Shown here piece by piece: positions 8,439 through 15,133 of a stretch of DNA of 38,951 nt. The first letter of the stretch is position 1. Each line of letters opens with the position of its first letter. The notes beneath the pieces are model-generated. The model was not told the DNA's origin. It ran no database searches and was given only the letters and a program-made list of their open reading frames with translations. Source of the DNA: Gemmatimonadota bacterium (GTDB lineage: Bacteria; Gemmatimonadota; Gemmatimonadetes; JACCXV01; JAHWKZ01); the NCBI GenBank assembly GCA_019347645.1, contig JAHWKZ010000003.1, positions 1-38,951 on the forward strand, written 5' to 3'. Position numbers and translations under genes: made by a program.

Positions 8439-8965
8439 CAGTCGAGGCAGATGGCGTAGAGGGAGAAGTGCTCGATCGGGACGACGACCGCGCCCAGGCT
8501 TTCGTCGTACGCGCCGCCGATCACCGTCCAGTCGTTCCCCTCGTCGGAGGCCCCGGCGATCGCGAGGCGGGCCGGGTCCACGCCCAACGCCTCGGGATCC
8601 ACCTGGATCGTCAGCGTGGCGGCCGTGTCGAACGTCAGGCCGCTCGGGCCGAACTTGTACCTGAACTGGTCGGTCTCACGTCCCTTCATGGAGATGGAGA
8701 CCTCCTGGACAAGCGCCCCGCTGGGGACATCGAGGCGACCGCCGTCGACGGAGATCGAGCCCCCGTGCGGGCCGATCTTCTGGACCACCGTCTGGGAGGC
8801 GATCTTCAGCCCGCCGGGGACGACGAGCAGGTCGACGCCGTTGACGGTGACCGTCCGGGGTGCCGGCTGCGGGACCCCGGTCGGACCGGGATCGGACTCG
8901 CAGGCGGTGAAGACGAGCGCGAGGGCGAGCGCCGTGGCGCCGTGGATGATCGAACGTAGGGTCAT
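8438..8965 (-). CDS. ZU5-like lipoprotein A, cassette 1
   Basis: 175 residues from ATG 8965. A signal peptide with lipobox VFTAC places the lipidated Cys near residue 23, followed by Glu, so outer-membrane sorting is expected. The mature part has GGSISVDGGRLDVPSGAL, which resembles the start of ZU5 domains, then FKYKFGPSG-type and AIAGASDEGNDW segments shared with the two other lipoproteins here. It ends in HFSLYAICLD. A longer frame reaches 9055 but would overlap the upstream gene and bury the signal peptide. The stop overlaps the TPR start. ZU5-like lipoproteins have no assigned function. Confidence 0.8.
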   Translation of the reverse strand: MTLRSIIHGATALALALVFTACESDPGPTGVPQPAPRTVTVNGVDLLVVPGGLKIASQTVVQKIGPHGGSISVDGGRLDVPSGALVQEVSISMKGRETDQFRYKFGPSGLTFDTAATLTIQVDPEALGVDPARLAIAGASDEGNDWTVIGGAYDESLGAVVVPIEHFSLYAICLD

Positions 8966-8987
8966 TTCGTTCTCCTGTTCTCCGGAT

Positions 8988-9539
8988 CTACCGGACGCAG
9001 AGGGCGTAGCGCGAGAAGTGCTGGATCTCGACGGACACCGAGTTGGCGGCCGCATCGTATGCGCCGCCGACCACCTGCCAGTCGTCCACGTCGTCGTGGG
9101 CGCCGGCGATCGCGAGCTGCGACGGGTCGATCCCGTCGAGATTCGCTTTGTCGGCCGAGATCGTGAGCACCGCCGCCGGGTCGAACTGCAACCCGTTGGG
9201 GCCGAACTTGAACGACACGTAGCCGTCGTTTTCGGCCTTCATGGTGATCGTCACGTCGTCCGGGATCGATCCCGGGACCACCTCCAGAGAGGCGTCCTTG
9301 TTGCTGATCGTGGCGCCGTCCTGCGCGTTCACCCGCTGCGCCGTCGCAGCATTGTTCGCGACGAACAGCCCGCGCTGGCTGGGGACCACGGTGACGAGTC
9401 GCACGCCGTTGACCTGTACGGTCGGAGAGGCGTCCGGTGGATTGGGAGTGACCGGCACATCGGTCGTCTCGCACGCGGCGAGACCGAGGATGGCCAGCCC
9501 GAGGACCGCCCGAGTGAAGGGCTTGAGGAAGTGGATCAT
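8988..9539 (-). CDS. ZU5-like lipoprotein B, first gene of cassette 1
   Basis: 183 residues. Signal peptide with lipobox LGLAAC (lipid Cys about residue 23, Glu at +2). The mature part shares VNGVRLVTV, EVVPGSIPDDVTITM, FKFGPNGLQFDPAAVL, ADKANLDGIDPSQLAIAGA and the C-terminal HFSRYALCVR with lipoprotein C at 12715-13269; the two are close paralogues. ATG 9539 is preceded by GAGGAGG at ideal spacing. The gene follows a c-di-GMP class I riboswitch and a sigma-54 promoter. The conserved Cys four residues from the C-terminus region is unusual for an exported single-domain protein. Confidence 0.85.
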   Translation of the reverse strand: MIHFLKPFTRAVLGLAILGLAACETTDVPVTPNPPDASPTVQVNGVRLVTVVPSQRGLFVANNAATAQRVNAQDGATISNKDASLEVVPGSIPDDVTITMKAENDGYVSFKFGPNGLQFDPAAVLTISADKANLDGIDPSQLAIAGAHDDVDDWQVVGGAYDAAANSVSVEIQHFSRYALCVR

Positions 9540-9602
9540 TGGCGACCTCCTCAGGTTTGGAACGATGTCCGCTCCGGCGAATTCCGGAGTCGGGACGATC
9601 GG
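9540..9602 (-). promoter_or_regulatory. Leader between riboswitch 1 and lipoprotein B
   Basis: This leader holds a hairpin CTCCGG-AATTCG-CCGGAG (9589-9572) and a strong ribosome binding site GAGGAGG just before ATG 9539. The hairpin is kept in the second copy with a G-U pair in place of one A-U pair, so it is a likely expression platform. It lacks a U-run and so is not a typical terminator. Confidence 0.55.
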
Positions 9603-9694
9603 TCGGGCGGCCCGGCCGTCCGTCCGGAAGACTTCTCCGGCGAGGACCCGTCGGCTTTGCGCCCCCCGCTCTCACGGGGTTTGCCCTTTTCCGA
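9603..9694 (-). ncRNA. Cyclic di-GMP class I (GEMM-I) riboswitch, copy 1
   Basis: Read on the minus strand, the aptamer has the two invariant boxes of the family: GGGCAAACC (9686-9678) and GCAAAGCC (9660-9653). Between them is a stem CCCCGU/GCGGGG capped by a GAGA (GNRA) tetraloop. ACGGGUCC (9651-9644) follows, then a hairpin CCGGA/UCCGG, and the 3' strand GCCGGGCCGCC. Outer stem UCGG (9694-9691) pairs with CCGA (9606-9603). A G at the middle of the GGG box, equivalent to Vc2 G20, favours c-di-GMP over cGAMP. It precedes lipoprotein B. Whether it acts as an ON or OFF switch is not clear. Confidence 0.88.
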
Positions 9695-9719
9695 GGACGT
9701 CGTCGCGCCCTATTAGCAA

Positions 9720-9735
9720 TGCAATCCACGTACCA
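9720..9735 (-). promoter_or_regulatory. Sigma-54 (-24/-12) promoter of cassette 1
   Basis: Minus strand TGGTACG-TGGA-TTGCA: GG and GC elements separated by exactly 10 nt, matching the sigma-54 consensus TGGCACG-N4-TTGCW at all but one base. Predicted transcription start is near 9709, 15 nt before the riboswitch. An AT-rich stretch lies immediately upstream (9735-9775). Confidence 0.82.
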
Positions 9736-9921
9736 TAAATTTCAATAAACCTGTAAGTTATTATCATTGAATCGGATACATGGTGAAGCCTCGGGTCGGT
9801 TCTCGATCCCGAGCCGGAAGATCTGGAACGGGTCGTTACACCGCTACGTCTCGTGGCTGCCACGAATCGTTAGGGGTCGGTCGTCGGGGGGTGGGCCGCG
9901 CGACGAGCCGCGCGAACGGGA
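9736..9921. other. Intergenic region between cassettes with candidate activator sites
   Basis: AT-rich near the promoter, then GC-rich toward the HD-GYP stop. It contains two copies of the palindrome MACG-N3-CGTK: 9827-9837 (AACGGGTCGTT, perfect) and 9861-9871 (CACGAATCGTT), 34 bp apart and about 95-150 bp upstream of the sigma-54 promoter. A short hairpin TCGTGG-CTG-CCACGA (9851-9865) overlaps the second site and might end the HD-GYP transcript. No gene is seen here. Confidence 0.5.
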
Positions 9922-11529
9922 TCAGGAGCGGGAGAGCTCCTCGTCGATCAAATCGGCGGAAACCTCGGGGAGCGAAGCGAACGTCTGGGCGAGCTCCTCC
10001 GGGCGCATGGCGCGCCCGGTGGCCGTCTTCTTCCCCACCCGATCCTTCCCGAACGACTCCCGGCGGGCGATCTCGACGAAGACGCCGGTGATCTCGGGAT
10101 CGGAGAGCGTCCCCCCGCTCATCTCGAGGTAGGTGAGGGTCTGCTCCCGGCTCCAGGGGTCGCGATAGGGACGGGCCGTACTCAGGGCGTCGAAGACGTC
10201 CGCGATCAGCAGGATCCGGGCCCCGAGGGGGATCCTCTCGCCCGCGAGGCCGTCGGGATAGCCCGTGCCGTCGTAGCGCTCGTGGTGGCCCCGGATCATC
10301 GACTCCACGTCCCACGGGAGTTCGAATCGCTTCAGGTGCTCGACCGCCAGCTCGGGGTGACGCTGGATCTCGGCCATCTCCCGCTCCGTCAACCGCCCTT
10401 CCTTGTTGAGGATCGCGGAATCGATCTCCAGCTTTCCGATGTCGTGGAGGTACCCGGCGACCAGGATCCCCTTCATCTGGTCGGGGCCGAACCCGAGGTC
10501 GCAGGCGATCGCCACCGCGTACTCGGCGACCCGGGCGCTGTGACCGTACAGGTAGGCCCCGCCGCGGGACTCCACCTGCCGCCCGAGCCGCTCGACGAGC
10601 TGCACGACCAGCGTCTCGAGGTCCCCGATCTTCTCCTCGAGGTCGGCCAGGTCGTGGGCCGCCTCCAGGAGCCGGAACAGCTTGAGGCTCCGGGCGAAGC
10701 TCTCCAGCGCGCTCCGATGCCTTCCTTTGGAGAGGTGGAGGTGGCCGAGCTCGCGCAGCGCCTCGGCCTCGGTGAGCGGAGCGTCCAGCTTCCTCCCCTG
10801 CCGGGCCGCCCGCTCGAAGTGCGCCCGGGCGAGTGCGATCTTGCCGCTCTTGCGAAAGATCTCGCCGTAGTGGCGGTACGCCTCCGCGATCCCCAGGGCG
10901 TCGTTCACCACCGTCAGCCGCTCGACCGCCTCGTCACAAGCGTCCCTCGCCTCGGACAGGCGCTCGGCTTCGATCTCGACCTCGGCGGCGTTCAGCGCGA
11001 TCAGTCCCACCAGCGCGTCATCGCCCGCCTCGATGGCGAGCCGGCGCGCCATGCGGTAGGAGCGGCTCGCCCCGCTCCAGCGCTTCTGGTCGGCGAGCAG
11101 GATCCCGAGGTTGTTCAGGGCCTGGGCCTCGCCGGCGAGGTCGCCGGCGCGATGGTGCGCGCGGCGCCCCTTCCAGTAGTACTCGAGGGCCCTCTCGAAG
11201 CGGCCGCGAACGTTGGCGACCGCTCCCAGGTTCAGCAGGGCGGCTCCCATCGCGGACGCGGAGTCGAGGGCGCGGGCGACTTCGAGCGCGTCCAGGAAGC
11301 GGCGTTCGGCGTCCCGGAGGTTGCCGCGCTCGAACTCCACGATCCCCAGCTCCGACAGGAACTCGGTGGTGGCGGACGCGGCTCCGTCAAGGACCGCCTG
11401 ACGCAGCCCGAGCACGGCACAGGCCTCGGCCTCGGACCAGCGGGCCTCGCGGCGGGCGGTGGAGGCCTTCTGCCGCAGGGCGGAAAGGGTCGGTCGGGGC
11501 GCTCCCCAGTGGTACGTCCGGAACGGCAT
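9922..11529 (-). CDS. TPR/HD-GYP cyclic di-GMP phosphodiesterase
   Basis: 535 residues from ATG 11529 (543 if ATG 11553 is used). The N-terminal two thirds are TPR repeats; the GIVEFERGNL repeat matches the neighbouring TPR proteins. The C-terminal HD-GYP domain (about residues 330-470) is complete: HSARVAEYAVAIA, YLHDIGK with the metal-binding HD pair, ILNKEGRLTEREMAEIQRHP, then HHERYDGTGYPDGL with the GYP motif, and ADVFDALSTARPYR. All metal and substrate residues expected for hydrolysis of c-di-GMP are present. It is the last gene of cassette 2. ATG 11529 lies 4 nt beyond the micro-ORF stop, suggesting reinitiation; the alternative start lies inside the micro-ORF. Confidence 0.9.
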   Translation of the reverse strand: MPFRTYHWGAPRPTLSALRQKASTARREARWSEAEACAVLGLRQAVLDGAASATTEFLSELGIVEFERGNLRDAERRFLDALEVARALDSASAMGAALLNLGAVANVRGRFERALEYYWKGRRAHHRAGDLAGEAQALNNLGILLADQKRWSGASRSYRMARRLAIEAGDDALVGLIALNAAEVEIEAERLSEARDACDEAVERLTVVNDALGIAEAYRHYGEIFRKSGKIALARAHFERAARQGRKLDAPLTEAEALRELGHLHLSKGRHRSALESFARSLKLFRLLEAAHDLADLEEKIGDLETLVVQLVERLGRQVESRGGAYLYGHSARVAEYAVAIACDLGFGPDQMKGILVAGYLHDIGKLEIDSAILNKEGRLTEREMAEIQRHPELAVEHLKRFELPWDVESMIRGHHERYDGTGYPDGLAGERIPLGARILLIADVFDALSTARPYRDPWSREQTLTYLEMSGGTLSDPEITGVFVEIARRESFGKDRVGKKTATGRAMRPEELAQTFASLPEVSADLIDEELSRS

Positions 11530-11533
11530 CACC

Positions 11534-11596
11534 TTACCGGACGCAGAGCGCATAGCGGATCGCCCGCGGCATCGTGTTCGGCCACAGAATCGACAT
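11534..11596 (-). CDS. 20-codon micro-ORF ending in the lipoprotein C-terminal motif
   Basis: ATG 11596 overlaps the TPR stop as TGATG, and the frame runs 20 codons to TAA. The peptide ends RYALCVR, the same seven residues that end lipoproteins B and C, and the DNA CCGGACGCAGAG is nearly the same as at those stops. It either encodes a coupled peptide that passes ribosomes on to the HD-GYP gene, or is the surviving 3' scrap of a third lipoprotein gene lost by recombination. The rest of the peptide is not lipoprotein-like. Confidence 0.5.
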   Translation of the reverse strand: MSILWPNTMPRAIRYALCVR

Positions 11597-12642
11597 CACG
11601 GCACCTCCATCGTGGGGGCTTCGAGCGCGGCCAGGCGCCTCTCGAGCCGCTCGGCTTCCGCCGTCGACCCGAGGGAGAGGTAGCATCGTCGAGATTGCCG
11701 CAATGCCCGTGCCGCTTCGTCGAACCGCTCCCGAGCGAGCTCGAGCTCCGCGAGCTCCGTCCAGGTCTCGGCCTCGGCCAGTGGCACGCGTCCGTCGGCG
11801 CTCCGTTCCAGCGCCTCTCGGAGGCAGGCGCGAGCCTCGTCCCAACGGCCTCCGGCGCGGGCGACCGCGCCCTGGAGGCAGACGGCGTCGGCGGCCAGCG
11901 GACCGTTCCCCAGCCGGGCGGCGATCTCGGCCGCCGTCGCCGCGACCGCGTGCGCCCGGATCGGCTCGTCGATGACGAGCGCGAGCCGGCCGCGGTTGAT
12001 CATCACCGTGGCGGCGAGCGTCAAGTCTCCGGTGCGCTTGCATTCCTCCAGCGCCCGGCCGTAGAACGCGTCCGCCTCGGCGACGCGGCCGTCCTCCATC
12101 AGGATCATTCCGAGGTTGTTCATGGCGCGCGCCCCGCACGGATGCCTCTCGAGCTCCTCGAAGTGTCGAAGGGCCCGGCGGAAGTGCTCCTCGGACCGCG
12201 CACGTTCGCCTCGGGCGGCCCACAGGGCGCCTTCGTTGTTCTCGATCTCCATCAGCAGGGAGAGATCCTCGACGCCTCCGGCGCTTTCGCGCGCGGCGCG
12301 GTAGCGGCGCTCGGCTTCCTCCCAGTTGCCGCGCTCGAACTCGAGCGCTCCCCGGGCGTTGTCGGCCAGCGCCAGCCGTCCGGCGTCTCCCATGCGCTCG
12401 GCGATCAGCCGACTCTCGGCCAGGTCGCGGAGCGCCTCCTGCCACTCGCCGAGGCGGATCCGGACGATCGCCGCGCCCCGAAGCGCGTCGGCTTCGGCGG
12501 CGGCCCCTTCCGGATGGAACCGGGCCGTCTCGACCGCGTCCTGGTAGGCGGTCAGGGCCTCTTCCCATCGCTCGCTCCGAGCGGCCGCCTCGGCGCGGGC
12601 GATCGCCGCGCGTGGCGTTTTGCTATCGTGTTCCTCGATCAT
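11596..12642 (-). CDS. TPR-repeat protein, cassette 2
   Basis: 348 residues, all helical TPR repeats, with no signal peptide. Units such as ALRGAAIVRIRLGEWQEALR, ARGALEFERGNWEEAERRY, NNLGMILMEDGRVAEADAFY and LAELELARERFDEAARALRQ align with the cassette 1 TPR protein at 7383-8438, so the two are paralogues. The gene lies 72 nt downstream of lipoprotein C. Its TGA overlaps the ATG of the micro-ORF. A scaffold that recruits cytoplasmic partners is the simplest idea; the sequence does not say what those are. Confidence 0.85.
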   Translation of the reverse strand: MIEEHDSKTPRAAIARAEAAARSERWEEALTAYQDAVETARFHPEGAAAEADALRGAAIVRIRLGEWQEALRDLAESRLIAERMGDAGRLALADNARGALEFERGNWEEAERRYRAARESAGGVEDLSLLMEIENNEGALWAARGERARSEEHFRRALRHFEELERHPCGARAMNNLGMILMEDGRVAEADAFYGRALEECKRTGDLTLAATVMINRGRLALVIDEPIRAHAVAATAAEIAARLGNGPLAADAVCLQGAVARAGGRWDEARACLREALERSADGRVPLAEAETWTELAELELARERFDEAARALRQSRRCYLSLGSTAEAERLERRLAALEAPTMEVP

Positions 12643-12714
12643 CCGGCTGTCCCCTTCCTGGAGAGGGTCCTCGTTCCGTACTGCGACGGCTCGGAGAACG
12701 ATTCAGCGAAAGGT

Positions 12715-13269
12715 CTACCGGACACAGAGGGCGTAGCGCGAGAAGTGGAGGATCGGAACGGTAACGCTGTTGGTGAGCGGATCGTAGATCCCGCCGATCA
12801 CCTGCCAGTCGTCCACATCGTCCGAGGCCCCCGCGATCGCCAGCCTCGTCGGATCGATGTCGTCGAGGTCCGCCTTGTCGGCCGAGATGATCAGGGTCGC
12901 CGCCGGGTCGAACACCAGGCCGTTCGGGCCGAACTCGAAGCCCAGGATGTCGTCCTCGTCCTCCACCTCCATCCTGATAGTGGTGGCCTCGGGAATGGAG
13001 TTGGGCTGGACGATGAGCTGAGCGTCCTCGGCCGTCAGGGTCGCGCCTTCGGATACGTCCACCAGATCGACCTCCACCTCGTCATCGGCGAGGAACAGAC
13101 CGCGGGCCTCCGGCCGGACGGTGACGAGCTGCACGCCGTTGAAGGTCACGGTCGGTGGATCCGCCTCCGGCGCCGCGGGGGTGAAGCCCTGATCCTCGCA
13201 TGCGACGAGTCCGAGCACGGCCAGGGCGAGGATCGCCCGGCGGAAGGGCTTGATGAGGGAGCGGGTCAT
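12715..13269 (-). CDS. ZU5-like lipoprotein C, first gene of cassette 2
   Basis: 184 residues. Signal peptide with lipobox LGLVAC (lipid Cys about residue 24, Glu at +2, so outer-membrane sorting is expected). The mature domain shares FNGVQLVTV, VQPNSIPEATTIRM, FEFGPNGLVFDPAATL, ADKADLDDIDPTRLAIAGA and HFSRYALCVR with lipoprotein B, and an acidic insertion (EVEDEDDIL) sits in the middle. ATG 13269 is preceded by GAGGAGG with 7-nt spacing. It follows riboswitch copy 2 and a sigma-54 promoter. Function unknown; surface or periplasmic binding is a guess from the ZU5-like fold. Confidence 0.85.
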   Translation of the reverse strand: MTRSLIKPFRRAILALAVLGLVACEDQGFTPAAPEADPPTVTFNGVQLVTVRPEARGLFLADDEVEVDLVDVSEGATLTAEDAQLIVQPNSIPEATTIRMEVEDEDDILGFEFGPNGLVFDPAATLIISADKADLDDIDPTRLAIAGASDDVDDWQVIGGIYDPLTNSVTVPILHFSRYALCVR

Positions 13270-13426
13270 TTGGCGACCTCCTCAGGGTTGGAACGATGTC
13301 CGCCCCGGCGAGTTCCGGAGTCGGGACGATCGCTCGGGCGGCCCGGCCGTCCGTCCGGATGGCTTCTCCGGCGAGGACCCGTCGGCTTTGCGCCCCCCGC
13401 TCTCACGGGGTTTGCCCTTGACCGAG
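13270..13426 (-). repeat. Duplicated regulatory leader, copy 2
   Basis: Near-identical partner of 9540-9695. It includes the ribosome binding site, the platform hairpin CTCCGG-AACTCG-CCGGGG (one A-U to G-U change against copy 1) and the whole riboswitch. Confidence 0.9.
13333..13426 (-). ncRNA. Cyclic di-GMP class I (GEMM-I) riboswitch, copy 2
   Basis: The architecture is the same as copy 1: GGGCAAACC (13417-13409), the GAGA-capped stem, GCAAAGCC, ACGGGUCC, then a CCGGA/UCCGG hairpin whose loop differs (GAAGCCA instead of GAAGUCU), and GCCGGGCCGCC. The outer stem is one pair longer, CUCGG with CCGAG. Substitutions fall in loops or keep pairing, as expected for a functional RNA rather than a passive duplicate. 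It precedes lipoprotein C. Confidence 0.88.
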
Positions 13427-13435
13427 GATGTCGTC

Positions 13436-13452
13436 GGCCCCATGACGGGGCC
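13436..13452 (-). other. Extra 5' hairpin in cassette 2 leader
   Basis: GGCCCC-ATGAC-GGGGCC, a 6-bp GC stem between the predicted transcription start (about 13454) and the aptamer. It is absent from cassette 1 and accounts for the 14-nt longer distance there. It may protect the 5' end of the transcript. Confidence 0.5.
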
Positions 13453-13464
13453 GCCCTACTCTTC

Positions 13465-13480
13465 AGCAACCTTCGTACCA
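13465..13480 (-). promoter_or_regulatory. Sigma-54 (-24/-12) promoter of cassette 2
   Basis: Minus strand TGGTACG-AAGG-TTGCT with exactly 10 nt between the GG and GC elements. The -24 box is identical to that of cassette 1. Predicted transcription start is near 13454. Confidence 0.82.
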
Positions 13481-13687
13481 GGTCCTTGCCGGCCCGTCGA
13501 AGCTGTTGGAAGACATAGACTTAGGCTTGCAGGGAAGATTTCATCGAGGCTCCCGAGCCGGGGCGGGAGTGTAACGCATCGTTCGACCCGGATCCCCGGG
13601 GGACCCGGCTAACCCGTTGATCGCCAGCAGGATGAGAGGAAAGCGGTGCGCCCGGAACGTTTCGTCGCAGTCGGAACGAAACGTGGA
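13481..13687. other. Intergenic region upstream of cassette 2 with candidate activator sites
   Basis: It contains AACGCATCGTT (13573-13583), a perfect AACG-N3-CGTT palindrome about 95 bp upstream of the -24 box. A closely spaced pair follows, AACGTTTCGTC (13656-13666) and AACGAAACGTG (13675-13685). The pair also forms a 9-bp inverted repeat 3 nt past the activator stop and could double as a transcript end, but no U-run follows. No coding sequence is seen here. Confidence 0.5.
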
Positions 13688-15079
13688 TCAGGAGGGGGTT
13701 TCGGCGGGCTCCAGGTCGTACTTGTCGATCTTCCGCAGCAGTCGGGGACGGCTGATCTCGAGCTCCCGCGCGGTCTGGGACTTGTTCCATTCGTTGCGCT
13801 CGAGCGCGTGGGCGATGACCTGGCGCTCGAACTCGTCGAACGGGAGCCCCTCCGGCGGGAGCTCGATGACCAGTCGGTCGACCTCGTCCCCCGCCGTGCG
13901 CCGGCTCCGGTCGGACCCGGCCACGTTGGGAAGCGTGATCCGGGGGCCCTCCCCGAGCAGCACCGCGCGCTCGATGGTGTTCTTGAGCTCGCGAATGTTT
14001 CCGGGCCATGAATAGGCGTGGAGGAACTCGCGGGACTCCTTCGATAGAGGCCGGTCGGGTTTGCCGTACTGTTCCGCGTAGCGCGCGGCGAAGTGCTCGG
14101 CGAGCAGCTCCACGTCGTCGCCTCGCTCCCTGAGGGGGGGCAGCTCCACCGCGACGACGTTGAGGCGGTAATAGAGGTCGCTACGGAAGAGCCCCTGTCC
14201 GATCGCCTGCTCCAGGTCGCGGCTCGTCGCCGCGATGATCCGCATGCTGACCGATACCTCTCGGGTGCCCCCGAGCCGACGGAAGCGCTTCTCCTCGATC
14301 GCCCGCAACAGCTTTCCCTGGAGGTTCAGCGACATGTCGCCGAGCTCGTCGAGGAACAACGTGCCGCCGTCGGCGAGCTGGAGGAGACCCGGCTTGGACG
14401 ACTTGGCGTCGGTGAAGGCGCCTTTCTCGTAGCCGAAGAGCTCCGCCTCGAGGAGGTTCTCGGGGATGGCGGTGCAGTTCACCTCGATGAACGGCTGGTC
14501 GTGCTGCGCCGACTGGTAGTGGATCGCCCGGGCTACGAGCTCCTTGCCGGTCCCGGTCTCGCCGCGGATGAGTACGGTCCTGGCACCCGACTCGATCACC
14601 TTGCGTACCACGCCGAGAACGCCCCGCATCGCCTCGCAGCGGGCGATCATGTCGGGGAATCCGAGCAGGGTGATCGGGCCCTCCCTGGACGTACCGTCCC
14701 CGTTGCCCCAGAGCTCGAGCTTCGTCTCGACCACCGCCTCCCCGATCCGTTCCCGGTCGCGTGGCAAAATGCAGTACTCGTCGGCGCCGGCGGTGAGAGC
14801 GTGGACGGCCGAATCGGTGGACGGATCGCGGGTCACGGCCACCACCCGCGGCCGCTCCGACAGCGCGTTCAGCTCGGCCAGGATCCGGTCGACCTCCTCC
14901 CCCACGTAGTCGAGGTCGAGGACTACGAAGCGCGGCAGCGGCGAGAGCTTGGGATCGCCGACGGAAGCCTCGCGGTGGACGAACACGCACTCGATCGATT
15001 CCTCGGACGGGACCAGGTCCACGTATTCGGCCGCGGGGCCGAAGACGGCCACGTGGAGAGGGATCGGCGATCGCGCCAT
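13688..15079 (-). CDS. Sigma-54-dependent activator with degenerate receiver domain
   Basis: 463 residues in three parts. Residues 1-120 look like a response-regulator receiver (FVVLDLDYVGEE, VVAVTRD, TAGADEYCILPRD). They lack the N-terminal acidic pair and the conserved Lys, so normal phosphorylation is doubtful. Residues 140-370 form the AAA+ domain: Walker A GETGTGKE (173-180), sigma-54 contact loop GAFTDA (220-225, a known variant of GAFTGA), Walker B GGTLFLDELGDM (238-249) and arginine-finger region FRSDLYYRLN. Residues 415-455 are a Fis-type helix-turn-helix. It lies immediately upstream of two sigma-54 promoters, the obvious candidates for its targets. Confidence 0.92.
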   Translation of the reverse strand: MARSPIPLHVAVFGPAAEYVDLVPSEESIECVFVHREASVGDPKLSPLPRFVVLDLDYVGEEVDRILAELNALSERPRVVAVTRDPSTDSAVHALTAGADEYCILPRDRERIGEAVVETKLELWGNGDGTSREGPITLLGFPDMIARCEAMRGVLGVVRKVIESGARTVLIRGETGTGKELVARAIHYQSAQHDQPFIEVNCTAIPENLLEAELFGYEKGAFTDAKSSKPGLLQLADGGTLFLDELGDMSLNLQGKLLRAIEEKRFRRLGGTREVSVSMRIIAATSRDLEQAIGQGLFRSDLYYRLNVVAVELPPLRERGDDVELLAEHFAARYAEQYGKPDRPLSKESREFLHAYSWPGNIRELKNTIERAVLLGEGPRITLPNVAGSDRSRRTAGDEVDRLVIELPPEGLPFDEFERQVIAHALERNEWNKSQTARELEISRPRLLRKIDKYDLEPAETPS

Positions 15080-15133
15080 GCGTACCTTCCGACAGGCTCG
15101 GGAGTCGAGGGTTCAGGGCCCGTCTCGTGCTGA

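Larger units (their letters stand above)
9540..9695 (-). repeat. Duplicated regulatory leader, copy 1
   Basis: About 155 bp nearly identical to 13270-13426, offset 3731 nt, differing at roughly a dozen scattered bases by eye. It spans riboswitch, hairpin and ribosome binding site. Similarity ends at the lipoprotein starts and just upstream of the aptamer, although the sigma-54 promoters beyond are also alike. Confidence 0.9.

Noticed and set aside
7383-12642. Repetitive coding sequence as a tandem DNA repeat
   Set aside because: Repetition is at the protein level (TPR helices) with diverged DNA; it is not a DNA repeat array.
13656-13685. Inverted repeat after the activator stop as an intrinsic terminator
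   Set aside because: No U-run on the minus strand, and its two arms match the candidate activator sites, so I list it as possible operators instead.
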